This document shows, in pieces, positions 15,405 to 23,597 of a stretch of 64,000 bases of DNA. The translations under genes and the position numbers were made by a program. Position 1 is the stretch's first letter, and each line of letters begins with the position of its first letter. Under the pieces are notes generated by a model, which was given only the letters and a program-made list of their open reading frames with translations, had not been told where the DNA came from and made no database searches. Source of the stretch: Actinoplanes ianthinogenes (GTDB lineage: Bacteria > Actinomycetota > Actinomycetes > Mycobacteriales > Micromonosporaceae); contig NZ_AP023356.1 in the NCBI RefSeq assembly GCF_018324205.1, positions 2,683,501 through 2,747,500 of the forward strand. The letters run 5' to 3'.

Positions 15405-17374
15405 GCCGGTTCCTCCTCCCGGACCACGGCCACGCCGCCGCCCTCGACGCGGAGCACGCCGTCGACCCGCTCTCCGCTGATGAGGTTGTGTCCCGTGGCG
15501 GGATGCTCGACGGGATTCGCCCCGTGGTTCACGACGAAGAGGTAGCTGCCCCCGTCCCCCTTCCTGCGCACCACCTCCGCCCCGTGCGTCTCTTCAAGGT
15601 CAACTTCCGCTTTCCGTACGACCTGGAGCGTCATCTCCCGCATGGCGTCGGCATCGAGCGCCGTGGCGACGTACCACGCCGTCCCGTCGCCGAAGTCGTT
15701 CCGGGTGATCGCCGGCGTCCCCGGCAGTGGCCCGTCCAGATAGCCCGCGACGGTCTCCGCCGTGGTGGTCCGCAGCCGCTCGGTCCAGAGGGTCCCGGTG
15801 GCGCCGTTGCTCAGTGTCACCTGGTGACCCGGCTTGAGCGGCGCGAACTCCTCACCCCGCACGCCCAGCACGTCCCGGAACGCGCCCGGGTAGCCGCCGA
15901 GGCGGATCCGGTCCCGCTCGTCGACGATCCCGCTGAAGAAGGTGACGAGCAGGTGCCCGCCGCCGGCCACGTAGTCGGCGATCCGTACCGCGGCCAGGTC
16001 GCCCACCATGTAGAGGCAGGGGACGACGACCAGCTTGTACTTCGTCAGGTCGGCGTCCGGGGAGACCACGTCGCAGGTGACGCCGAGCTCGCGCAGCGCC
16101 CGGTGCGCCCCGTGCACCTGGTCGAGGTACCGCACCGCCTGCGACGGACGGGCCTCCCCCTCCGCGGCCCACCACGACTCCCAGCTGAAGATCAGCGCGA
16201 CGTCGGCCTCGACGGTCGTGCCGGCCACCTCGCCGATCGCGTCCAGGGTCGCGGACAGGCGCAGCACCTCCCGCCAGGCGACGGTGTCGGTGCCGGCGTG
16301 CGGCAGCAGCGCCGAGTGGAACTTCTCGGCGCCCTGCGCGGACGCCCGCCACTGGAAGAAGCAGATCGCGTCGGCGCCACGGGCCACGTGGGTGAGCGTG
16401 TTGCGGAGCATCTCGCCGGGCGCCTTGGTCAGGTTGTGCGGCTGCCAGTTGACCGCGCCGGCCGACTGCTCCATCAGCATCCACGGCTTGCCATCGGCCA
16501 GACCCCGGGTCAGGTCGGCGGCGAAGGAGAGCTCGGCGGCCGGGTCGGCGAGCCGGTGGTCCAGGTAGTGGTCGTTGGCGATCACGTCCATCTCCGGCGC
16601 CCAGGACCAGTAGTCCAGGTTGCGGATGTGCGCGGTGACCATGAAGTTCGTGGTGACCGGGGCGGCCGAGTGCGCCCGCAGGATCTCGGTCTCGCCGCGG
16701 TAGTAGTCCAGCAGCTCGGCCGAGCTGAACCGGTGGAAGTCGACGATCTGTGCCGGGTTCCGGATCGACAGGGCGGTCCGGGGCGGCTGGATCTCGGCCC
16801 AGTCGCCGTACCGCTGACTCCAGAAGGCGGTGCCCCAGGCCTCGTTCAGGGTTTCGATCTTGCCGTACCGGCGGCGCAGCCAGGAGCGGAACGCCTCGGC
16901 GCTGACCTCGCAGTAGCAGAGCGCGTTGTGGCAGCCCAGCTCGTTGGAGACGTGCCAGAGGGCGAGCCCTGGGTGGTCGCCGTAACGCTGGGCGACCTGG
17001 CGGACCAGCGCGTAGGCCTGGTCCCGGAAGACCGGGGAACTCGGGCACCAGGCCTGCCGGCCGCCCGGGGACCGGATGGTGCCGTCGGCGGCGGCCGGCA
17101 GCACCTCCGGGTGCAGGGTGGTCAGCCACGGCGGCGGGGACGAGGTGCCGGTGCCCAGGTTCAACCGGATGCCACCGGCGTGCAGCAGGCCGATGATCTC
17201 GTCCAGGCCGTCGAACTCGTACCGGCCGGGGCTGGGCTCGAGGCTGGACCAGCCGAAGATGTTGACCGCGACCAGGCCGACGCCGGCCTCGCGCATCAGC
17301 GCGACGTCCTCGCGCCAGACGTCGGGTGTCCACTGCTCCGGGTTGTAGTCACAACCCAGCACGATCTCGCTCAT
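15401..17374 (-). CDS. Beta-galactosidase, GH42 family
   Basis: This 657-residue protein starts at the ATG at 17374, preceded by AGGAG with 4-base spacing. GH42 signatures are clear: GCDYNPEQW at 7-15, FGWSSLEPSPGRYEF, the acid/base Glu145 in LWHVSNELG and the nucleophile Glu302 in WMLMEQSAG. A trimerisation-type Rossmann domain follows from about 390 (GDLAAVRIADYVAGGGHLL), then a short beta domain. There is no signal peptide. It hydrolyses terminal beta-galactose from imported oligosaccharides in the cytoplasm. It is the first gene of the operon and lies next to two LacI-type operators. Confidence 0.95.
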   Translation of the reverse strand: MSEIVLGCDYNPEQWTPDVWREDVALMREAGVGLVAVNIFGWSSLEPSPGRYEFDGLDEIIGLLHAGGIRLNLGTGTSSPPPWLTTLHPEVLPAAADGTIRSPGGRQAWCPSSPVFRDQAYALVRQVAQRYGDHPGLALWHVSNELGCHNALCYCEVSAEAFRSWLRRRYGKIETLNEAWGTAFWSQRYGDWAEIQPPRTALSIRNPAQIVDFHRFSSAELLDYYRGETEILRAHSAAPVTTNFMVTAHIRNLDYWSWAPEMDVIANDHYLDHRLADPAAELSFAADLTRGLADGKPWMLMEQSAGAVNWQPHNLTKAPGEMLRNTLTHVARGADAICFFQWRASAQGAEKFHSALLPHAGTDTVAWREVLRLSATLDAIGEVAGTTVEADVALIFSWESWWAAEGEARPSQAVRYLDQVHGAHRALRELGVTCDVVSPDADLTKYKLVVVPCLYMVGDLAAVRIADYVAGGGHLLVTFFSGIVDERDRIRLGGYPGAFRDVLGVRGEEFAPLKPGHQVTLSNGATGTLWTERLRTTTAETVAGYLDGPLPGTPAITRNDFGDGTAWYVATALDADAMREMTLQVVRKAEVDLEETHGAEVVRRKGDGGSYLFVVNHGANPVEHPATGHNLISGERVDGVLRVEGGGVAVVREEEPA

Positions 17375-17392
17375 AAAACTCCTGGTCACAGG

Positions 17393-17410
17393 TGTGTGCA
17401 CGTGCACACA
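17393..17410. promoter_or_regulatory. LacI-type operator 1 (perfect 18-bp palindrome)
   Basis: TGTGTGCACGTGCACACA is a perfect palindrome 19 bases upstream of the beta-galactosidase start. It has the central-CG symmetry typical of LacI-family operators. It matches a second copy 47 bases away. The divergent LacI gene is the obvious candidate regulator. Confidence 0.85.
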
Positions 17411-17439
17411 TTGCGACGAGTTGAATCCCTCGTTTCGGA

Positions 17440-17457
17440 TGTGTGAACGTGCACACA
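17440..17457. promoter_or_regulatory. LacI-type operator 2 (one mismatch to operator 1)
   Basis: TGTGTGAACGTGCACACA differs from operator 1 at one base and keeps the palindromic frame. Centre-to-centre spacing to operator 1 is 47 bases. It sits 53 bases upstream of the lacI start, so it may mediate autoregulation as well as cooperative or looped repression of the operon. Confidence 0.83.
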
Positions 17458-17510
17458 GTAGGACCGGGTCGACGCGAGGTCAATAGCGTCCGCGGCGCTA
17501 TCGTGATCGC

Positions 17511-18524
17511 ATGCCCCAGTCCCGCAAACGCGCCACGGTGCACGACATCGCGGCCGCCGCGGGCGTGTCCCGGGGCACCGTCAGCCGCGTCCTCAACGGT
17601 GGATATGTCTCCGCCGAGGCCCGCGCCGCGATCGAGGCCGCCATCCTCGAGGTCGGCTACGTGCCGAACACGGCGGCCCGCACCCTCAAGATGCGCCGCT
17701 CCCAGGCCGTCGGCTTCGTCGCCCTGGAGCCGCACTCCCTCTTCCTCGACGACCCGAACATCGGGGCGATCATGCTGGGCGCCAACGCCGCCCTCTCCCT
17801 CGCCGACCACCAGATGGTCAGCCTGGTGGTCGAGTCGGCCCGCGACATGGAGCGGGTCGGGCGCTACCTGAGCGGCGGCTTCGTCGACGGCGCGATCGTC
17901 GTCTCGGCCCGCACCCACGACCCGATCATCAAGGTGATCAGCGACCTGCGGCTCCCGGCCGCGTTCGTCGGGCACCCTCCCGACCTGGAGCAGACCATTC
18001 CGTATGTCGGGATCGACAACGTGGGCTCGGCCCGGGACATCACCGCGCGCCTGGCCGCCACCGGCCGCCGCCGGATCGGCATGATCGCGGCGGCGCTCGA
18101 CCGGGACTCCGGCATCGACCGCCTGGCCGGCTTCCGCGAGGCGCTCGGCGCCGCCTTCGTCCCGGACCTGGTCGCCGAGGTGCCGCACTACGACTACGGC
18201 TCCGGCGTCAAGGGCATGCGCCTGCTGCTCGACCGCGACCCGGCCGTCGACGGCGTCTTCGCCTCCTCCGACGCGATCGCGGCCGGCGCCCTCGAAGCGC
18301 TCCGCGAAGCCGGCCGCACCGTCCCCGGCGACGTCGGGCTGGTCGGTTTCGACGACAGCACGTGGGCGGTCCGCACCCAGCCCCAGCTGTCCACGGTCCA
18401 CCAGCCGGCGAAGGAGATCGGCGCGGTCGCGGCCCAGCTGATCCTGCGCCAGCTCAACGGCGATCAGCCCGCCCCCGCCGGCCAGCTGCTACCCACCCCC
18501 ATCGTCTGGCGCGACTCCGCCTGA
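17511..18524 (+). CDS. LacI family transcriptional regulator of the galactoside operon
   Basis: This 337-residue regulator has an N-terminal helix-turn-helix at about residues 8-30 (ATVHDIAAAAGVSRGTVSRV) and the hinge-helix segment GYVPNTAARTLKMRRS. A periplasmic-binding-like sensor domain follows, with VGIDNVGSARDITARL, VDGVFASSDAIAAGAL and GLVGFDDSTWA. It is divergent from the galactoside operon, with two operators between the genes. It is expected to repress the operon until a galactose-containing sugar binds. Confidence 0.95.
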   Translation: MPQSRKRATVHDIAAAAGVSRGTVSRVLNGGYVSAEARAAIEAAILEVGYVPNTAARTLKMRRSQAVGFVALEPHSLFLDDPNIGAIMLGANAALSLADHQMVSLVVESARDMERVGRYLSGGFVDGAIVVSARTHDPIIKVISDLRLPAAFVGHPPDLEQTIPYVGIDNVGSARDITARLAATGRRRIGMIAAALDRDSGIDRLAGFREALGAAFVPDLVAEVPHYDYGSGVKGMRLLLDRDPAVDGVFASSDAIAAGALEALREAGRTVPGDVGLVGFDDSTWAVRTQPQLSTVHQPAKEIGAVAAQLILRQLNGDQPAPAGQLLPTPIVWRDSA

Positions 18525-18633
18525 CCCCGCTGATACCAGACCCCTCATCGCGGACCGTGAGCGGCGGATCCCTGGCCTGGCACGCGGCCCCCCTGACCGC
18601 GAGCCGACGGCGAGGAGGCGGTGCGGTGCCGGC

Positions 18634-19278
18634 TCAGGCGGCGTTGAGGTAGGTGAGAACGGCCCGGACCCGGCGGTGGGCGTCGGCGGCCGGCGGGAGG
18701 TCGAGCTTCGCGAAGATGTTGGTGATGTGCTTCTCGACGGAGACCGGTGCCAGCACCAGGGCCGCGCAGATGGCTGAATTCGACAGGCCTTGGGCCATCA
18801 GGCCGAGGACTTCCCGTTCGCGGGCGGTCAGCGCGTCGAGGCCGTGGTCACGGCTCCGGGCGAAGAGCTGGCGCACCACTTCCGGATCCATCGCGGTGCC
18901 CCCGGCGGCCACTCGATCGACCGCGTCCAGGAAGTCGTCGAGGGCGGTCACCCGGTCCTTGAGCAGGTAACCTACGCCGCCGCGGCCGTCCGCCAGCAGG
19001 TCAGCGGCATAGGCGCGCTCAACGTACTGCGAGACGATCAAGACCTTGGCGTCCGGGTCGGCGGCGCGGATCCGGAGAGCGGCGCGCAGACCCTCGTCCC
19101 GGAACCCCGGAGGCAGCCGGACGTCGATCACCGAGAGGTCCGGCCGATGCTCGTCGACGGCGTCGAGGAGGGCAGCGGCGGTGCCGACCGCGGCCACGAC
19201 ATCATGACCGGTTTCGGTCAGCAGCCGGACCATGCCTTCCCGGAGCAGCACCAGGTCCTCGGCGATCACGATACGCAC
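18634..19278 (-). CDS. NarL/LuxR-type response regulator
   Basis: This 214-residue protein starts at a GTG with GGAG upstream. Its receiver domain has acidic-pocket residues near AEDLVLLREG, the phospho-acceptor Asp52 in SVIDVRLPP and Lys in YLLKDR. The C-terminal LuxR helix-turn-helix (LTAREREVLGLMAQGLSN, then VEKHITNIFAKL) is intact. It follows the kinase gene by 43 bases and is the last gene of an ABC-transporter operon. It most likely controls that operon in response to a cell-envelope or antibiotic signal. Confidence 0.94.
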   Translation of the reverse strand: MRIVIAEDLVLLREGMVRLLTETGHDVVAAVGTAAALLDAVDEHRPDLSVIDVRLPPGFRDEGLRAALRIRAADPDAKVLIVSQYVERAYAADLLADGRGGVGYLLKDRVTALDDFLDAVDRVAAGGTAMDPEVVRQLFARSRDHGLDALTAREREVLGLMAQGLSNSAICAALVLAPVSVEKHITNIFAKLDLPPAADAHRRVRAVLTYLNAA

Positions 19279-19321
19279 GGCAACTCCGCTCTCCGGATGG
19301 CGAACCCGCCGAGCGGACTGG

Positions 19322-20920
19322 TCAGGACGTGCACGGCAACTCCGCGCGAAGGACGGTCGGACCGCCGGGCGGGCTGCTGACGGTCAGCGTGCCGTCGAGC
19401 GCCTCGACCCGGCGACGGAGGCCGAGCAGGCCGGCGCCGTCCGGGTCGGCACCACCGCGGCCGTCGTCGGTGACGGTGACCCGGACCAGGTCGGCGACCC
19501 GGTCCAGGGTGATGGTGCCTCTGGTCGCGCCGGCGTGCTTGGCCGCGTTGGTCAGACCTTCCGCGACCACGAAGTAGGCAGCCGACTCGACCGCCGCCGG
19601 ATATCGAGCGTCCGGGTCACCGTGCAACCCGACCGGAAACGGGCTGTCCCCGGCGAGCGCCGCCAGCGCGGCATGCAGCCCACGGTCGGTGAGGATCGGC
19701 GGATGAATGCCCCGGACCAACCGGCGCAGCTCGGCGAGCGCCTCGTCGAGCTGCCGCCGAGCCAGCTCGACGTCCGCCCGCGCGTCGAGCTGCGACCCGG
19801 CCACGCCCGGCCGCGCCCCGGACTGCCCATCGCCCACGCCCGCCCGCGCCCCGAGCTGCCCACCGCCCACACCCGCCCGCGCCCCGGACTGCCCACCGCC
19901 CACACCCGCCCGCGCCCCGGACTGCCCACCGCCCACACCCGCCCGCGCCCCGAGCTGCCCACCGCCCACACCCGCCCGCGCCCCGAGCTGCCCACCGCCC
20001 ACGCCCGGCCGCGCAGTGCGGGCGGAAGTCGCGGCCGAGTCGTGCAGGTCGGCCGATGCCTGCCGGGCGATTTCGGGAAAGTCGGAAATGTTGATCTCAG
20101 CGGGGCCGGCACCGACGGAAGCGAGAGCCGAGCCGGCGGAGGCTGAAGAGGCGGCGGCTGAAGAGGCGGCGGCGCGGAGTTTGCGGGAGGCCAGAGCCAG
20201 CGTCATCCCCGCCGCCACGATCCGGGCCTGCGCACCGTCGTGCAGGTCCCGCTCGATCCGCCGCAGCTCCGCGGCCTGGGCGTCGACCACCCGGCGCCGC
20301 GTCTCGGCCAGGCGGGCGGCCCGCTCGACCAGCCGCCGGTGCTCCCCCGGCCCGAGCAACGCCGCCGCCAGCCGCGCCGGCCCGGCCGCGATGGTCCGCA
20401 GCAGCCAGGCCGCCACCGGCAGCAGCGCGAGCCCGGCGACCGTCAGCCCGAAGCGACCCGGAACCGTGGTGAGCAGCTGTTTCATCGGGAACGGAGCGTT
20501 CGGGTTGGGCACCGCCCAGGCCCAGGCGGGCGCCGCAATCGAGGCCAGGTCGACCACCGCGATCACCAGCCCGGCCACCCCGGTGACCACGCCCACCGGC
20601 AGCAGCACGAACAGCCAGGCCAGGTCACGCCACGTCGCCGGCTGCCCGGCGACTGCACCGACCCGCTCCCGCGGACTGCCGCCGACCGGCACATAGGGCG
20701 ACGCGATCGGCGCGCCGAGCACCCAGCCCGCCCGGCGCCGCTCGACCGCCGCCAATCGCCGGGTGACCCAGGCCGCGCCCAGGAAGACCGGGCCACCGAG
20801 CTGGGTCACCGCCAGCACCGTGACCAGCACCCCGGCCACCACGCTCCACAGGAAACCGGCGAGGCCCGCGACCGGCCCGGTCACCAGGTACGCCAGTGCC
20901 CGGGCGGTTCGCTTGATCAT
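19322..20920 (-). CDS. Sensor histidine kinase with repeat-expanded dimerisation domain
   Basis: The 532-residue kinase starts at the ATG at 20920. Its N-terminal ~180 residues hold about four membrane helices. The HisKA_3-type dimerisation domain carries phospho-acceptor His227 in RIERDLHDGAQARIV. Instead of the usual short link to the second helix, ~140 residues follow, including seven 11-residue repeats (304-380, consensus RAGVGGGQLGA). Then come LAELRRLVRGIHPPIL and an HATPase domain with the N-box EGLTNAAKHA (454-463) and DDGRGGADPDGAGLLGL. All catalytic motifs are present. It is paired with the response regulator just downstream. Confidence 0.93.
   Translation of the reverse strand: MIKRTARALAYLVTGPVAGLAGFLWSVVAGVLVTVLAVTQLGGPVFLGAAWVTRRLAAVERRRAGWVLGAPIASPYVPVGGSPRERVGAVAGQPATWRDLAWLFVLLPVGVVTGVAGLVIAVVDLASIAAPAWAWAVPNPNAPFPMKQLLTTVPGRFGLTVAGLALLPVAAWLLRTIAAGPARLAAALLGPGEHRRLVERAARLAETRRRVVDAQAAELRRIERDLHDGAQARIVAAGMTLALASRKLRAAASSAAASSASAGSALASVGAGPAEINISDFPEIARQASADLHDSAATSARTARPGVGGGQLGARAGVGGGQLGARAGVGGGQSGARAGVGGGQSGARAGVGGGQLGARAGVGDGQSGARPGVAGSQLDARADVELARRQLDEALAELRRLVRGIHPPILTDRGLHAALAALAGDSPFPVGLHGDPDARYPAAVESAAYFVVAEGLTNAAKHAGATRGTITLDRVADLVRVTVTDDGRGGADPDGAGLLGLRRRVEALDGTLTVSSPPGGPTVLRAELPCTS
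19781..20011 (-). repeat. In-frame 33-bp minisatellite in histidine kinase gene, seven copies
   Basis: Seven contiguous 33-base units encode residues 304-380 of the kinase with consensus RAGVGGGQLGA. The inner units are nearly identical in DNA, and the outermost differ by a few bases. The length is a multiple of three, so copy-number change preserves the frame. Confidence 0.95.
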
Positions 20921-20948
20921 CGATGGAATCCTAAACGGCGAAGGCATC

Positions 20949-23597
20949 TCAGACGGCCAGGGCCCGGCGCCGCAGCAGCAGGCGGGCCGGCAGCACTCCG
21001 GCGACCAGTCCCAGCGCGGCCACTCCACCGGCCATCGCCGCATAGGTACCGCCGTCGACGATCAACCGGGGCACACCGTCCTGGGCGAGACTGAACGCGC
21101 CCACCACGATCCCGCTGACCGTCGCGCCCAGCAGCAGCCCGACCAGCACGGTGAGCAGGGCCTCTGCCGCGGCCAGGCGGTGCAACTGCCCGGCTGTGGC
21201 ACCGGCCAGGCGCAGGTCGGCGAACTCCCGGCGCCGCCCGGCCGTCGCGATCGCGAACGTGTTGACCACGGCGATCGCGGTGAAGCCCAGCGAGATGACC
21301 ACCATCAACTCCCAGGCACCCTGCTGGTTGGCCGCGTCGCCCGCCCTCACCGGCTGCGCGGCACCCGCGGCGAGCTGCCCGGCGCCCCGTAGGCTCACCG
21401 TGCTGACCAGGCCCTTCGGGTCGTGCGCGGCGACCAGGGCGGCGGGCAGCACGAGGTCGCCGAAGCCCCGGTTCCGGCTGTAGATCATGGTGAGCGGCAG
21501 GGTGGTGCGGTGACCGTCGGCGAGCCACAGTTCGATGTGGTCGCCGAGGCGCCAGTGGTACTGCCGGGCCAGGTACGCACTCGCGGAGAGGCCGTTCGCC
21601 GCGGCGCCGGAGACGACGCCCAGGTCGATCGCGGCATCGGTGCCGGTGGTCAGCAGACCCTGGGCCGGGTGGTCCTCCGGCTTGCCTCCCTGGGCGACGA
21701 TCACCCGGGTCGGCAGCAGCGCCGCCGCGCCGGTGACCCCGGCTTGCCCGGCGATCCGCTCGGCCTCGGCCAGCGGCATCCCGCCCGGGACGGTGACCTG
21801 GGCGTCCGCCACGGCGAACCGGTCCTGCTGCTGCCCGGCGGCCAGCCGTTCCAGCAGCTTGCCGTTCAGCAGCATGGTCGCGTTCAGCGCGAACATCAGC
21901 ACGAGCGGGACGGCGACCGCGGCAACCCGCCGGTACTCGGCCCGGCCGATCCGCCCGGCCAGCCCGAACGGACGGCTCACCAGCGCGGTCAGCGGCCGGA
22001 CCAGCATCGGCCCGAGGGCGGCCACGGCACACAGCAGCAGCGCCGAGGAGATGAAGCTCATGCCCATGCCGAGCGGCCCGTCCAGTGGCACGAACGTCAG
22101 CAGCCCGACCGCCCCGGCCGTGCTGACCAGCGCGGCGACGAGCCGGACGACCCGTCCGCCGGTCGGCGCGGTCGCGGTCTCGGTCAGCGCCTGGGTCGGC
22201 GCGATCCGCACCGCCCGGCGCCCGGCGAGCCGCGCCGCGACATAGGTCACCAGCACTCCCCCGACGATCGCCAGGATCAAGATCAAGACATTTTCCCGTA
22301 CGACGAACTGCTCCGGAACAGCGCCGATGGCTTGGAACCGGGCGGAAACCGCGTGGGCGAACACCACGCCGAGCGGGGCCGCGGGCAGTCCCGCCAGAAC
22401 GGCCAGCACCACCGCCTCGCGCCCCAGCAGGCGGCGCAGCTGCCCCGGGGTCGCGCCGGCGGTCCGCAGCAGGGCCAGCTCCCGCAGCCGCTGCCGGACG
22501 CTCAGCGTCACCGTGCCGGTCAGCACGAAGACCGCGGCGAACGCGGTGATCCCGATGACGAACCCGAAGATCGAGATCGGCCCGATGTAGTCCGGCAGCG
22601 CCCCGGGCAGATCCCCCCGAACCCGCTCGTCCCCGCTCAGCACCACGATCCCGCCGACTCCCCCGGCCCGATCGGCTCCCGCCGCTTCCCGGACGCCGAC
22701 CCCGTCGGCTCCGCCGGCCCGGCCAGCACCGCCAACTCCCGCCGCTTGCTCGGCACCAACCCCGTCGGCTCCCCCAGCCCGATCAGCACCGCCAACTCCC
22801 GCCGCCTGCTCGGCACCAACCCCGTCGGCTCCGCCGGCCCGGTCGGTCGCCTCGCCCCGGCGTGTCATCTCGACGAGCCGGTCTTGCAGGGTGGCCGGGT
22901 CGGTGCCGGCCGCCGGGCGGATGCCGAGCGCGGTCGGGCCGGAGAGTCCCGAGACCGCGGCGACCTCGGTGTCGGCCAGGAAGATCGCGCCTTGGGCGGG
23001 CAGCGCGTCGCGGGCGGGCGGCGCGGCGATCCCGCTGACCCGGAAGGTGCGCACACCGGTGCGGGTGGTGACGCGCAGTTCGTCGCCGAGGCGCACACCG
23101 CCGGTGCCCGCCAGCTCGGCGTCCAGCACCATCTGCCCGGCGCCCGGGGCCTGCCCGGACCGCAGCCCATAGGGAGTCAGCGCGGCCGACGACCAGCCGT
23201 GCCCGATCGGTGTGCCGGGCAGACGCTCGACCCGGGTGGGGAAGGCGTAGTCCGCGATCACCGCGCCCACGCCGGGCACCGACCGGATCCGATCGGCAAG
23301 TCCGGCGGGCAGCGGCGGCGCGCCGCCCAGCCGCTCGGTCTTCACCTTGCGCTTGACCTTGGTCTTGCCCTCCTTCTTGGACTTGGTGCTGACCGTCTCC
23401 AGACTGACCTCACGCGGGCCCGAGACGACCAGCGGAACCGCGGCGAAGCGGTCGGCGGGCGGCTTCGCGGTCAGCACGGAGAACAGCAACAGCCCGCCGC
23501 CGGCCAGCAGGGCGATGGCCAGCAGCGCGGCCAGGAAGGTGCCGAGGTAGGCACCGCGGTGCTGGCGCAGGGTTCCCAGAGCGAGCCGGATCATCAC
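20949..23597 (-). CDS. FtsX-like ABC transporter permease
   Basis: This 882-residue protein has an N-terminal helix (about 18-42), a large extracytoplasmic domain and then FtsX modules. The first includes FGFVIGITAFAAVFVLTG near 344-361 with the coupling motif ELALLRTAGATPGQLRRLL. A second module near the C-terminus has ADLRLAGATAGQLHRL. It therefore has the 10-helix MacB-independent layout common in actinobacteria. Residues 251-316 are an in-frame Gly/Ala repeat just before the first FtsX core. A Lys-rich patch (KSKKEGKTKVKRKVK) sits at about 73-87. Its start overlaps the ATPase stop by four bases. It probably exports or removes lipids or antimicrobials at the envelope. Confidence 0.92.
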   Translation of the reverse strand: MMIRLALGTLRQHRGAYLGTFLAALLAIALLAGGGLLLFSVLTAKPPADRFAAVPLVVSGPREVSLETVSTKSKKEGKTKVKRKVKTERLGGAPPLPAGLADRIRSVPGVGAVIADYAFPTRVERLPGTPIGHGWSSAALTPYGLRSGQAPGAGQMVLDAELAGTGGVRLGDELRVTTRTGVRTFRVSGIAAPPARDALPAQGAIFLADTEVAAVSGLSGPTALGIRPAAGTDPATLQDRLVEMTRRGEATDRAGGADGVGAEQAAGVGGADRAGGADGVGAEQAAGVGGAGRAGGADGVGVREAAGADRAGGVGGIVVLSGDERVRGDLPGALPDYIGPISIFGFVIGITAFAAVFVLTGTVTLSVRQRLRELALLRTAGATPGQLRRLLGREAVVLAVLAGLPAAPLGVVFAHAVSARFQAIGAVPEQFVVRENVLILILAIVGGVLVTYVAARLAGRRAVRIAPTQALTETATAPTGGRVVRLVAALVSTAGAVGLLTFVPLDGPLGMGMSFISSALLLCAVAALGPMLVRPLTALVSRPFGLAGRIGRAEYRRVAAVAVPLVLMFALNATMLLNGKLLERLAAGQQQDRFAVADAQVTVPGGMPLAEAERIAGQAGVTGAAALLPTRVIVAQGGKPEDHPAQGLLTTGTDAAIDLGVVSGAAANGLSASAYLARQYHWRLGDHIELWLADGHRTTLPLTMIYSRNRGFGDLVLPAALVAAHDPKGLVSTVSLRGAGQLAAGAAQPVRAGDAANQQGAWELMVVISLGFTAIAVVNTFAIATAGRRREFADLRLAGATAGQLHRLAAAEALLTVLVGLLLGATVSGIVVGAFSLAQDGVPRLIVDGGTYAAMAGGVAALGLVAGVLPARLLLRRRALAV
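22650..22844 (-). repeat. In-frame 60-bp minisatellite in ABC permease gene
   Basis: Three copies of a 20-residue unit starting DRAGGADGVG occupy residues 252-316. The first two are identical in protein and the third is degenerate. The unit is unrelated in sequence to the minisatellites in the neighbouring kinase and ATPase genes. Confidence 0.92.
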
